Assembly: GCA_021792775.1 (NCBI GenBank)
Contig: JAJYTZ010000009.1
Span: 1-33,406, forward strand
Source of the DNA: Microcaldota archaeon
GTDB lineage: Archaea; Micrarchaeota; Micrarchaeia; Micrarchaeales; Micrarchaeaceae
Direction of reading: 5' to 3'
Length of the DNA stretch: 33,406 nucleotides
This document shows positions 1-7,405 of the stretch, one piece after another; position 1 is the first letter of the stretch, and every line of letters begins with the position of its first letter. The notes below the pieces were generated by a model, which was not told where the DNA came from, made no database searches, and worked only from the letters and a program-made list of their open reading frames with translations. A program made the position numbers and the translations under genes.

Positions 1-35
1 AAACATTGATTAGATATTTATATCGGGTGAAAAAA

Positions 36-320
36 ATGCCTAGATATGAAGTTGCAGAGGATTTGGCCGGGGACATAAAGGATCTGAGCAGGGCAAGGCA
101 GTCCTTGATAGAAGAGATAGAGGCTATAATGTTCTATGACGAAAGGGCGGGCGCAACGGGGGACAAGGACTTGAAGTCAGTAATGGAACACAACCGCGAT
201 GACGAGAAGGAACATGCTGCGCTTCTTCTAGAATGGTTGCGCAGGCACGATAAAAAGCTTGACAAGGAACTGAATGAGATATTGTTCTCAAAGAAGGAGA
301 TGAATGAATTGGGCGACTAA
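36..320 (+). CDS. Encapsulated ferritin-like protein (EncFtn family)
   Basis: A 94-residue all-helical ferritin-like protein. Residues 25-71 carry the EncFtn pattern: EEIEA followed by YDER, then HNRDDEKEHA and LEWLRR. By recall of the Rhodospirillum rubrum EncFtn sequence, the ferroxidase ligands correspond to Glu27, Glu57 and His60, all present. Known EncFtn proteins oxidise Fe(II) and deliver it into an encapsulin shell. I chose the ATG at 36 over an upstream in-frame codon because the family homology begins there, GGTGA precedes it, and an AT-rich TATA-like stretch (12-21) sits just upstream. The protein ends soon after the helices and I see no C-terminal encapsulin-targeting extension. 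No intact shell gene follows. Family assignment is confident; cargo function here is inference. Confidence 0.8.
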   Translation: MPRYEVAEDLAGDIKDLSRARQSLIEEIEAIMFYDERAGATGDKDLKSVMEHNRDDEKEHAALLLEWLRRHDKKLDKELNEILFSKKEMNELGD

Positions 321-334
321 TGTAGGAGATGTAA

Positions 335-502
335 ATGCTTCGTGAGATACACCTGTTCAAGGGGTCTTTCGAACCGGTAAAGGAAAATATGAAAACTAGG
401 AGTAAGGCTCTACGACGAGAAAAAGAAAAATATGAAAGGTGGGAGACGGATTTATCCATGAGACACATTCCAAAGTATAATATCCATTACCAATGGATAT
501 AA
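335..502 (+). CDS. Small basic ORF after EncFtn; possible remnant of an encapsulin shell gene
   Basis: A 55-codon ORF starting 14 nt after the EncFtn stop, with an AGGAG at 324-328 well placed for the ATG at 335. The product is highly charged (Lys/Arg/Glu-rich). Its N-terminus contains LFKGSFEPVKE, which by eye resembles the start of bacterial encapsulins (a Lys-x-Ser-Phe-x-Pro-Leu pattern). EncFtn genes are commonly followed by the shell gene, so this could be its truncated 5' end. The reading frame runs into the inverted repeats at 481-547, and its last codons (Ile-His-Tyr-Gln-Trp-Ile) come from the first repeat. The encapsulin link rests on about a dozen residues and is speculative; it could simply be a small unknown protein. 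Confidence 0.4.
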   Translation: MLREIHLFKGSFEPVKENMKTRSKALRREKEKYERWETDLSMRHIPKYNIHYQWI

Positions 503-547
503 GTCTCCATCACCAATGGATAAAAGTACCCATTCTTAATGGGAAGT
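481..547. repeat. Three tandem 20-24 bp units, each an inverted repeat
   Basis: Unit 1 (481-504) begins with TATCCATT-ACC-AATGGATA, a perfect 8-bp inverted repeat. Unit 2 (505-527) has TCCAT-CACCA-ATGGA. Unit 3 (528-547) has CCCATT-CTT-AATGGG. Each unit ends in AAGT. They lie directly before the ATPase remnant at 546. They could be operators, a protein-binding array, or scars of a mobile element. Confidence 0.7.
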
Positions 548-713
548 GAACACAGATAATAAAGAACGAGAATTTAATGGGCTTGTAGAAGCGCTAAACG
601 AGGTTAATCCGGATGAAGGGCTGATACTTACATACGACCAGGAAGATACTTTTAAAATAGAAAAGAGAAAGATAATAGTTAAGCCTGTTTGGAAATGGCT
701 AGCAGAACAATAA
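546..713 (+). pseudogene. C-terminal remnant of an archaeal AAA ATPase (DUF4143 / COG1373 type)
   Basis: The open frame from 546 encodes about 55 residues that look like the end of the DUF4143-containing archaeal ATPases: a Glu-Phe-Asn-Gly-Leu-Val-Glu-Ala-Leu helix, then LILTYDQED, then KIIVKPVWKWLAEQ before the stop. Full-length members are roughly 400 residues with an N-terminal P-loop domain, none of which is present. An in-frame TAA at 537-539 lies just upstream, inside the third inverted repeat. A GTG at 546 could serve as a start, but a free-standing C-terminal fragment of this family is best read as a deletion remnant. These ATPases are accessory genes found in many archaeal genomes, which fits a turnover-prone patch. 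Confidence 0.6.
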
Positions 714-793
714 GCACATCCGAGAGACGGACGGAGCCTAGGCGGCCAAAAATATAGAAACATATAAGTATGTATATGTCTATATATTCAAGT

Positions 794-1027
794 ATGGATA
801 CAACAACCGTGCTGCTCGAGAAGAAGACCAGAAAGAGGTTGGAGGGGCTCAAGTCCTATCCCAGGGAATCGATAAACATGGTAATAGAAAGGCTTCTTGA
901 CATGGCTACAGACAACGAGCCATTGTCCAAGGAAGAGATAGAGGGTATAAAGAGAAGCCTTGCTGACATAGAGACGGGAAGGGTGCGCAAACTGAAAGAT
1001 ATTGCAAAGGATATGGGCCTTGACTGA
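794..1027 (+). CDS. RelB/VapB-like antitoxin
   Basis: A 77-residue protein beginning MDTTTVLLEKKTRKRLEGLK, a short strand plus helix as in ribbon-helix-helix archaeal antitoxins, followed by an acidic helical region that would wrap the toxin. The adjacent downstream gene is a RelE-like toxin, which supports the role. I chose the ATG at 794 because a TATA-like sequence at about 763-768 places transcription start at or next to it, which suits a leaderless message. A longer frame from 770 would run through the promoter. Antitoxins of this kind normally repress their own operon. The class is assigned by pattern and context. Confidence 0.75.
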   Translation: MDTTTVLLEKKTRKRLEGLKSYPRESINMVIERLLDMATDNEPLSKEEIEGIKRSLADIETGRVRKLKDIAKDMGLD

Positions 1028-1034
1028 TGATCAG

Positions 1035-1298
1035 ATGCCGTATGCAATAGAGATCACAGAAGATGCAGGGCGCGCCTTCAAAAGGCTGGATAAGACAATG
1101 GCACAGAGGATTTATTCGAAACTTAATGAGGTAGCTGGCGCACAGGACCCATTCCTGCGCGTTAAGAAGCTTACAGGCGTGGATCTCTTCAGCCTACGGG
1201 TCGGCGATTACAGGATAATTCTAGACATAAAGCGTAAAGCGCTGGTCATACTTGTTCTGAAGATAGGGCACCGCAAGAAAGTTTATGATGGCCTTTGA
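1035..1298 (+). CDS. RelE/ParE-family mRNA interferase-like toxin
   Basis: An 87-residue protein starting MPYAIEIT. It has the RelE-fold order: strand, two helices (RAFKRLDK...IYSKLNEV), then RVKKLTG, LFSLRVGDYRIIL and a final strand ending GHRKKVYDGL. The RVGDYRI and terminal GHR-(K)-VY patterns are characteristic of archaeal RelE toxins, which cut mRNA at the ribosome. The ATG at 1035 lies 7 nt after the antitoxin stop, so the two are cotranscribed. An in-frame codon at 1002 inside the antitoxin gene is an unlikely start. No truncation is seen. Toxicity and partner specificity are inferred. Confidence 0.8.
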   Translation: MPYAIEITEDAGRAFKRLDKTMAQRIYSKLNEVAGAQDPFLRVKKLTGVDLFSLRVGDYRIILDIKRKALVILVLKIGHRKKVYDGL

Positions 1299-1569
1299 CA
1301 ATGTTTGAGACGGAAAGGCCGCGTAAATACCGTAGCCGCTCGCTGTCAAAGTATTTTTGATGAAAAATTTATCTCTGAAGGTCAGACGATAACCACCGAC
1401 AAAGTTATGGGACTCCTACCGATAGTGAGAAAACTGAAGGGCTCAAAAATTGGCTGACAAGCCTTAAAAGTGACATCCTTCACAATGATCTATGCTCCGG
1501 CTTTCTGCTCAGTCTGATAAATATCTCGCTTCGGATATCTTTTTATTCTTTTCACGACTATCTAATTTG
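1299..1569 (+). other. Intergenic stretch with a short unassigned open frame (1305-1457)
   Basis: Between the toxin stop and the cytochrome start there is a 50-codon open frame at 1305-1457, possible only with a TTG start. It ends with a hydrophobic then basic stretch (GLLPIVRKLKGSKIG). I do not recognise it. It may be the tail of a lost gene or chance. The final part holds a T-rich TATA-like element at about 1538-1550 that suits the cytochrome gene start at 1570. No RNA gene is visible. Confidence 0.35.
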
Positions 1570-3021
1570 ATGAAGGATGGGAAAAACAAGGGCGTTGGCG
1601 TGCTGGATGAGGTAGGCGGAGTTATGCGCTCCATGTACATAAAGATGGTACCATCTTACGGGAATAGCTTCTTCTTCACAATCGGCATTTACCTGCTGGA
1701 ACTCTTTATGATACTTGCTATTACCGGCATGGTTATGCTCATCTTCGGACCCTACTGGTGGGACATTACCCCTATCGGGACTTTTTTCAGGAGCGTGCAT
1801 TTATGGGCTGCCGAAGCCTTCGTTACCCTGATGTTCATCCACCTTTTCGTTAATTTCTCTACTTCTGCTTTCAAGAAAAAGAAACTTGTCTGGGTGGTCG
1901 GAAGCGCAATGCTCTTTCTAGTCCTTCTCCAGTTCGCTTTCGGGATAGGAATAGAGGGCGGTCTGCTCTCTCAATGGAACCTGAAAGCGGGCTCCGACCT
2001 ATGGAACGGCATGGGACTTGGTTTCTGGATAAACCCTATGAATGTCGGAGCCGTTGTAGGCTGGCATGTCGCCATAATTCCTATCTTGCTCATGGGGCTG
2101 ATGTTCCTGCATTACTCCCTTGTGAAGAGGAAAGGTTTAAGCAAACCCTACCGGAACGATATACCATACAAGATGGTATATGCTGACCATAAGCAACTGT
2201 ACAGGAGGATGGTTTATGTCGCTATAATCGTATTGCTGTTTGCGGTTATCTTCAGCTCGCCCTACATACCTCCTCTCACGATATCCAAAGCGTCCTTATC
2301 AAACCCGCAGATGACCGCGATTACTTTCCTAAACGAGTTCAATTACTCGTCTCACACAGCGCATTACATGGATACTATAGACCCCTATACATTCAACACA
2401 AGGAACGCATATGTGACTGTGCCGTATGACGCTTATCTTAACATTGCAGGAACCAAGAACCATGAGGCGGCGCTCTCTGCCAGCCCTAACGAATCTGCTT
2501 ATTTGAATAGCGCATTTGCATATTTCTCCGGCAATGGCTCTATTTCCGCTGGGCTTAATTCCACAAATCCCGCCATCTCCATGGCTTCGGAACTGACCGT
2601 TATGGCCGAGCACGGAACATATGAAGATGTGTTACAGGGAGAGACGATGAGCGGGCTTAACGAGACATACGTAATCCGCTTCCTGGCCGATACTGGAGCA
2701 CTCGGGAACGAGGCGCGAGTTTACGGCCTAAGGTTGTCACAGTTCGGGATGCTTATGGTCGGCGGTCCGCCTTGGGCGATACAGTACTGGCTGGTACCTT
2801 ACAACCTCCTTGAGGTGAGTACCACAAACATTCCTTGGTGGAGCGACCTTGAGAACGGCAGCATCTCACTGATTGCATTCCTTATCCTTATGGCGTTTCC
2901 GTTCATACCTTACCTCAATGAACTACCCGACAAGCTTAAGATGTACAAACTTTTCTGGAACAGGTTTACTGTGCCTGAAATGAGAGGCAAACGTACTGTG
3001 GGAAAAACCGGCAAAAGGTAA
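1570..3021 (+). CDS. Cytochrome b/b6-like membrane protein
   Basis: A 483-residue diheme cytochrome b-like protein for quinol oxidation in the membrane. The four haem ligands are visible: His77 and His91 (HLWAAEAFVTLMFIH) and His166 and His181 (WHVAII...FLHYSLVKR). The second pair is 15 positions apart, as in cytochrome b6, rather than 14 as in mitochondrial cytochrome b. Helices A-D are followed by a fifth helix near residues 215-235, a loop of about 180 residues rich in Asn-x-Ser/Thr sites, and one last helix near 435-455. A PPWAIQYWLVPYN segment occupies the place of the PEWY Qo-site motif, without its Glu. No Rieske gene is in the window. I chose the ATG at 1570 because a T-rich promoter-like stretch lies about 26 nt upstream; an in-frame codon at 1492 would cross it. 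Confidence 0.8.
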   Translation: MKDGKNKGVGVLDEVGGVMRSMYIKMVPSYGNSFFFTIGIYLLELFMILAITGMVMLIFGPYWWDITPIGTFFRSVHLWAAEAFVTLMFIHLFVNFSTSAFKKKKLVWVVGSAMLFLVLLQFAFGIGIEGGLLSQWNLKAGSDLWNGMGLGFWINPMNVGAVVGWHVAIIPILLMGLMFLHYSLVKRKGLSKPYRNDIPYKMVYADHKQLYRRMVYVAIIVLLFAVIFSSPYIPPLTISKASLSNPQMTAITFLNEFNYSSHTAHYMDTIDPYTFNTRNAYVTVPYDAYLNIAGTKNHEAALSASPNESAYLNSAFAYFSGNGSISAGLNSTNPAISMASELTVMAEHGTYEDVLQGETMSGLNETYVIRFLADTGALGNEARVYGLRLSQFGMLMVGGPPWAIQYWLVPYNLLEVSTTNIPWWSDLENGSISLIAFLILMAFPFIPYLNELPDKLKMYKLFWNRFTVPEMRGKRTVGKTGKR

Positions 3022-3121
3022 ATACCTAACATTTCACAACCTTGCAAAGGAAAAATAATGTCGGTCTGAAGGATTGAGACATCCCACTACAGCCTATGAT
3101 TCATGTCACAAAAATGAACCC

Positions 3122-3192
3122 GTTTTGATATATATATTGTTTTATGGAAACGACCTTGGGCTAACCTAACCCAATGTTTTAAATATCAAAAC
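3122..3192. promoter_or_regulatory. Nested inverted repeats over the promoter of the Gln-rich secreted protein
   Basis: GTTTTGATAT at 3122-3131 and ATATCAAAAC at 3183-3192 form a perfect 10-bp inverted repeat 51 nt apart. Inside them TTGGG and CCCAA flank CTAACCTAA. The right outer arm overlaps the likely TATA box (TTTAAATA, about 3177-3184) of the gene at 3217, so protein binding there could block transcription. A cruciform or hairpin is also possible. Confidence 0.5.
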
Positions 3193-3216
3193 AGACGGTA
3201 TGTATATGTGGTTACG

Positions 3217-3867
3217 ATGAACAAATATATTAAGAAATACGTTGCCGGAGCAAGCATGGGGATACTTCTCGCAGGCGCGGTAGGGGGCAATAATGCGTAC
3301 GCGCAGAACGCGTCAGTTTCCGGGTCTGACATGGCAAGGGTGATAAGCACAGTAATGACTCCGGTAGAGAACAATCTCACAAAGCCGTTGATAACGAAAG
3401 CGGAAACGGATGCGAGCAAAAGCAACTACAGGGGAGCCACTGGCATGATGTGGTCGGTTGCTTCGATAGCAAGAAGCGATGGGAATGCAGGCGAATACCG
3501 CAAGGCAGAAATGATGTATCGCTTGCTTATACGACTAGACCGCCAAACCCAAAGTGCGCAGGGGGCTGAGACGGGCTATGCTTATAACCCAAGATTGAAT
3601 GCGCAGACTAATTACTATGATGCGCGCATGCGCGCGCAGCAATGGCAACAGCGACAGCGGCAGGCAGATTGGCAACAGCGACAGGCAGATTTGCAACAGC
3701 AACAGGCTGCGCAGGAGAGGTACATGCAACAGCAGCAGTATATGCAACAGCAGTATGCTCAGGAACGATACAGGTATGCCCAGCAGCAACTCCAGATGCA
3801 GCGCACAGAGATGTACGCAAATATGGGGCTTAGGGCCCTTTGGTATTATTCAGTATTAAGGCGTTGA
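3217..3867 (+). CDS. Secreted glutamine-rich repeat protein
   Basis: A 216-residue protein with a clear Sec signal peptide: basic MNKYIKKY, hydrophobic core GASMGILLAGAVGG, and a probable cleavage after Ala-Tyr-Ala (residue 29). The mature part begins with about 90 residues of mixed composition. Residues about 135-200 are low-complexity and rich in Gln, Arg and Tyr, with approximate repeats of QQRQAD and QERY. A short hydrophobic end (LRALWYYSVLRR) follows. I do not recognise a family. Such Gln-rich regions favour coiled coils or aggregation, perhaps on the cell surface. A GTG at 3208 is an alternative start; it sits at the expected transcription start for the TATA box at about 3180. The promoter carries long inverted repeats. 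Confidence 0.65.
   Translation: MNKYIKKYVAGASMGILLAGAVGGNNAYAQNASVSGSDMARVISTVMTPVENNLTKPLITKAETDASKSNYRGATGMMWSVASIARSDGNAGEYRKAEMMYRLLIRLDRQTQSAQGAETGYAYNPRLNAQTNYYDARMRAQQWQQRQRQADWQQRQADLQQQQAAQERYMQQQQYMQQQYAQERYRYAQQQLQMQRTEMYANMGLRALWYYSVLRR
3643..3720 (+). repeat. Short tandem DNA repeats encoding Gln-rich units
   Basis: Imperfect repeats of TGGCAACAGCGACAG plus GCAGAT occur at about 3643 and 3670, with a third degenerate unit at about 3691 (TTGCAACAGCAACAG). They lie in the coding frame of the secreted Gln-rich protein and could change length by replication slippage. Confidence 0.6.
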
Positions 3868-4099
3868 GGCATAGTTGCTGGCACCATCTCTCAACTGAGG
3901 GCTAAGAGATCCTATGGTGATTTTGGGTTGGTCCTCCGTACCATATAGGAGGATACACCTAAATCCAAACTTTCGAGATGATGTAAGGCCTTTTTTTCCC
4001 ATCAAGGCAGTTGCTGGCGAAGCATGAACTATGCTTGGTGGCTATGGTTTGTTGTGAAGAGAACCAGTAGAAAATGAGATTATACTGCACTATAACTTC
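3868..4099. other. Intergenic region between convergent genes, no gene seen
   Basis: About 230 nt between the secreted protein and the IMP dehydrogenase stop. It contains TCCTCC and GGAGGA arms (about 3932-3953) that could form a hairpin, and GTTGCTGG occurs twice (about 3874 and 4010). No tRNA, SRP or RNase P signature is visible. Confidence 0.4.
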
Positions 4100-5515
4100 T
4101 CAATCCATCTTTGAGAAACTCTCCCTTCTTGCATCTACCGATATCCTTATCAGCTCTGCATTCCTCCTTAGCTCGTCTATGTTTTTCGCGCCGGAGTAGC
4201 TGAATGCTGACCTTAACCCCCCTACTATCTGCTCTAACACTACTTTTGCGCTGCCAGTATAAGGCACGAACGTCTCGTTCCCTTCACCTACCACATCGCT
4301 TATCTCGAAATCTGAACCATCTATCTCCAGTTTCTTGTTGTTCGCCGATATCGATGACATTCCCCTGTAGAACTTGTATCTCTTTCCTTCCTTCATTATC
4401 GTGCTCCCCGGAGATTCTTCTGTACCTGCAAACATCCTGCCTATCATTACCGAAGAAGCTCCGGCAGCCAGCGCCTTTGCTATGTCTCCAGAATTTCTTA
4501 TCCCCCCGTCCGCTATTATAGGCACACCGTGTTCTTCAGCCGCTTTGTGTGCCCAACTTATCGCAGTGAGCTGCGGCACACCGCTTCCTGTTACGATCCT
4601 TGTGGTGCATACGCTTCCCGGTCCTATCCCTACCTTTACCGCATCTGCACCATGGCTCATCAGCTCTGCCGCACCATCATAAGTAGCAATGTTACCCGCA
4701 ATCAATTCTATACTGAAGTTCTTTTTTATCTTCTTTATTGTCTCTATCACAGTTGTAGAATGACCGTGTGCTATATCTATTACCAGCAGATCTGCGCCTG
4801 CATTGACCATCGCCTCTGCCCTTTCTAACGCATCCTTGACCCCAACTGCTGCCCCGACCATCAGGGTTCCATCCCTACTCTTTGTTGCGCGGCCGTCCTT
4901 CATGTTTATTACATCCTTTACCGTAACCATCCCAACAAGCTCTCCTTTCTTGTTGATTATGGGCACTTTCTCCACTTTGTATTTCTTGAACACATCTGCG
5001 AAATCATCATACTTTTTTATCTTATCCTGTTCGACAAGTATCATGTCTTTCTTTTTTGTCATCACTTCCGATACCTGTTTTCCTTCATCTGCAAACCATA
5101 AATCTCTCTTTGTGACTATCCCTAACAGCTTCTTCCCCTCCAGAACCGGAAAACCCGAAACGCCGTACATCTGGCTTGCGGTCTTCACGTACCCTACGCT
5201 TTTGTTTGCGCTTACCGTATATGGCTCATGTATTATGTAAGAGTTATGGCGCTTTACCTTCCTTACCTCTGCCGCTTCTCCTTCGATAGTGTTGAACCTG
5301 TGTATTACTCCGATCGCTCCGTTCTGCGCCATCGCTATCGCAAGCCTTGATTCTGTTATTGTGTCCATATTGGCGCTTGCCACGGGTACGTTGAGGTATA
5401 TCCTCTTTGTCAGCCTGGACTTTAGGCTTACTTTGCTTCTAGAACCGAAACTGTTCTTTTTTGGTACAAGAAGAACATCGTCGAAAGATAGGCCAGTATC
5501 TGGATTGAGCCTCAA
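4100..5515 (-). CDS. guaB: IMP dehydrogenase
   Basis: Catalyses the NAD-dependent oxidation of IMP to XMP, the committed step of guanine nucleotide synthesis. The N-terminus has [11 protein letters not shown] and [13 protein letters not shown]-domain pair follows (about residues 85-210 of this version). The catalytic loop is [11 protein letters not shown], with the nucleophilic Cys near residue 303, and [20 protein letters not shown] lies in the phosphate-binding part. The active-site flap and C-terminus are present. The start is uncertain. The frame is open to a GTG at 5623, but a TATA-like element (GATATTTATC on the minus strand, 5545-5554) lies inside that extension. The TTG at 5515 gives [13 protein letters not shown], matching usual IMPDH N-termini and a 471-residue length. 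It stands alone, convergent with the upstream neighbour. Confidence 0.93.
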   Translation of the reverse strand: MRLNPDTGLSFDDVLLVPKKNSFGSRSKVSLKSRLTKRIYLNVPVASANMDTITESRLAIAMAQNGAIGVIHRFNTIEGEAAEVRKVKRHNSYIIHEPYTVSANKSVGYVKTASQMYGVSGFPVLEGKKLLGIVTKRDLWFADEGKQVSEVMTKKKDMILVEQDKIKKYDDFADVFKKYKVEKVPIINKKGELVGMVTVKDVINMKDGRATKSRDGTLMVGAAVGVKDALERAEAMVNAGADLLVIDIAHGHSTTVIETIKKIKKNFSIELIAGNIATYDGAAELMSHGADAVKVGIGPGSVCTTRIVTGSGVPQLTAISWAHKAAEEHGVPIIADGGIRNSGDIAKALAAGASSVMIGRMFAGTEESPGSTIMKEGKRYKFYRGMSSISANNKKLEIDGSDFEISDVVGEGNETFVPYTGSAKVVLEQIVGGLRSAFSYSGAKNIDELRRNAELIRISVDARRESFSKMD

Positions 5516-5723
5516 GAAATCCCTAACAGTCTTAGCTGAAAAGGGATAAATATCTTTTCTAGGGAGAGGAGCTGTCGAATTCTCGGTTTTCGGCGTGCAA
5601 TGTAATCTTGCATATCCAACCACAGGGAAACTGTTCGTTTTCTGAATGTCTTATCCTTGACGGCTGATGCCAAAGGTTTTTAACTTTAAATATATCATAT
5701 AGGGTAGGGTATAGGGCGTTTGG

Positions 5724-7352
5724 ATGGCTACTAAAAGGGATATTAAGAAGGAGGGACTTAGGCGAGGCCTAAGACTTAGGGATGCTGCACTTATAGGAAT
5801 CGGAGGGGCGATAGGCTCCGGAATACTTTTTGCTGCTGCAGGAGGTACGGCTTATGCCGGTCCTGCAGTCATACTGTCATGGATAATCGCTGCGCTGATG
5901 ATTGCGTTCATTACCATACCTTATGCCGAGATAGCCTCAATGGTTCCAAAAGGTGGTATCAGCGCGAGGATTGGGTATTATGTGTATGGAAGCTATGGGG
6001 GATTCCTTTCTGGATGGGCCCTATTCCTTTGGTCTGCGATAATTCCTGCGATAGAGGGAGTTGCTGTTGCAGAATATGCATCTTATTTGGTGCCGGGCTT
6101 TTACCATGGTGGTCTTCTTACTCCATTAGGCATACTCGTTGCAATAATCATAACCATATTATTCGCGGTGCTCAACTTTGCCGGAATATCAAAGTTCGGA
6201 ACCTTCAACTCTTTCCTCACTTATTTGAAGATAGCTACAGTCATATTGTTCATAGTGCTGGTGCCGATGCTGCTCTTCCACGGAAGCAACTTTACCAGCA
6301 CGGGTTTCTTGCCATACGGCTGGGCAGGCGTGCTCATAGCCATACCGGCTACAGGGATCCTCTTCTCGTTCGGAGGGTATAGGCAGGTTGCGGATATGGC
6401 AGGTGAGATGAAGAACCCAAAGAAAAACGTGCCTATCGCAATAGGGACAACACTGCTTGTGCAGAGCGTACTATATGTGCTCATGGCAATAGTGATTGTC
6501 GGGGCAGTGAGCTGGTCTGGTCTTGGAGTCAACCCCGGCACATGGAGAAGCGTAGCATCATTGAGCTCGCCTCTTGCGGATCTGATGCATATCGGAGCCA
6601 CGCAGGCTTTTGGTTTTGTGGGCGGCGCGCTGGGCGTGTTGGTAATCCTCGCCTTGCTCTTCGCAATATTCTCCCCGTTCGGAACATTCGGAGTTTACCT
6701 GACCGGTTCAGCTAGGATAATATTCGGGTTCGCTAAAGAGAAAGCGTTACCTGGGGTATTCGGCAGGACGAACAAGGCAGGCGTGCCTGTATATGCATTA
6801 ATCCTCGCGTCCGTGCTTGCGGTTGTGTTCATAATACCGCTTCCGTCATGGTATGCGCTGGTAGACTTTGTGGTGGTTGCTGCAGTTGTGAACTTCGCCC
6901 TTGTTTCGGCATCGTTGCCGACGCTTAGGAGGATATATCCTGACCTAAAGAGACCTTTCACTGTCCCTTATGTGAAATTATGGTCATTGGTTGCTTTCGT
7001 ACTCTCTGCGCTGCTCATATACTGGGCCACATATCCGACAACACTGTATGCACTTGGGGCCACATTGATAGGAACTATTTTCTATCTCTATCAGGCTTAC
7101 AAGTCCAAATGGAAAGGGATACACCTCAAACACTCTATTTGGATACCGCTCTTCGTGGTTGGCATGATAGTGCTGTCTTATCTCGGGGGAACTACTACTG
7201 GAGGTACAAACACGATCCCGTTCCCATATGATATGCTTGTTGCTGTGATATATGCAATCATATTCTGGGGGATAGCACAGTTGACAGCCCCAAGAAAACA
7301 GATATACAGCTCAAAGCAACTCATGGAGGAGGAGAGCACGACAGCATCTTAA
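5724..7352 (+). CDS. APC-superfamily amino acid permease
   Basis: A 542-residue polytopic membrane protein with about 12 hydrophobic segments. The N-terminal cytoplasmic stretch is basic and is followed by LIGIGGAIGSGILFAAAG, the glycine-rich unwound first helix that binds the substrate amino/carboxyl groups in APC transporters. FAVLNFAGISKFGTFN and FSFGGYRQVADMAGEMKNPKKNVPIAI are further family hallmarks. Such permeases take up amino acids or polyamines coupled to protons or as exchangers; the substrate cannot be read from the sequence. The ATG at 5724 lies about 27 nt after a TATA box (TTTAAATATA near 5692), so a leaderless message is likely. A hairpin and T-run follow the stop. Import of amino acids fits a small archaeon with limited biosynthesis, which is inference. 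Confidence 0.88.
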   Translation: MATKRDIKKEGLRRGLRLRDAALIGIGGAIGSGILFAAAGGTAYAGPAVILSWIIAALMIAFITIPYAEIASMVPKGGISARIGYYVYGSYGGFLSGWALFLWSAIIPAIEGVAVAEYASYLVPGFYHGGLLTPLGILVAIIITILFAVLNFAGISKFGTFNSFLTYLKIATVILFIVLVPMLLFHGSNFTSTGFLPYGWAGVLIAIPATGILFSFGGYRQVADMAGEMKNPKKNVPIAIGTTLLVQSVLYVLMAIVIVGAVSWSGLGVNPGTWRSVASLSSPLADLMHIGATQAFGFVGGALGVLVILALLFAIFSPFGTFGVYLTGSARIIFGFAKEKALPGVFGRTNKAGVPVYALILASVLAVVFIIPLPSWYALVDFVVVAAVVNFALVSASLPTLRRIYPDLKRPFTVPYVKLWSLVAFVLSALLIYWATYPTTLYALGATLIGTIFYLYQAYKSKWKGIHLKHSIWIPLFVVGMIVLSYLGGTTTGGTNTIPFPYDMLVAVIYAIIFWGIAQLTAPRKQIYSSKQLMEEESTTAS

Positions 7353-7357
7353 AGATT

Positions 7358-7405
7358 ATGAGGGGCGTGATTGCCCTCATCTTCTCTTTTTTTATCTCTC
7401 TTTTT
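7358..7405. terminator. Terminator-like hairpin between convergent permease and icd
   Basis: ATGAGGG (7358-7364) and CCCTCAT (7374-7380) form a 7-bp stem with a 9-nt loop just after the permease stop. T-rich DNA follows (7381-7408). The T-run suits termination of the plus-strand transcript. Confidence 0.6.

Noticed and set aside
1027-1050. ATG at 1027 overlapping the antitoxin stop as toxin start
   Set aside because: That frame ends after a few codons; the toxin frame starts at the ATG at 1035.
3599-3859. Several overlapping frames on both strands in the Gln-rich gene
   Set aside because: They are by-products of repetitive CAG/CAA codons read in other frames.
3868-4099. Possible small RNA with a TCCTCC/GGAGGA hairpin and a GATGATG box
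   Set aside because: No matching D box, no clear promoter and no known RNA signature.
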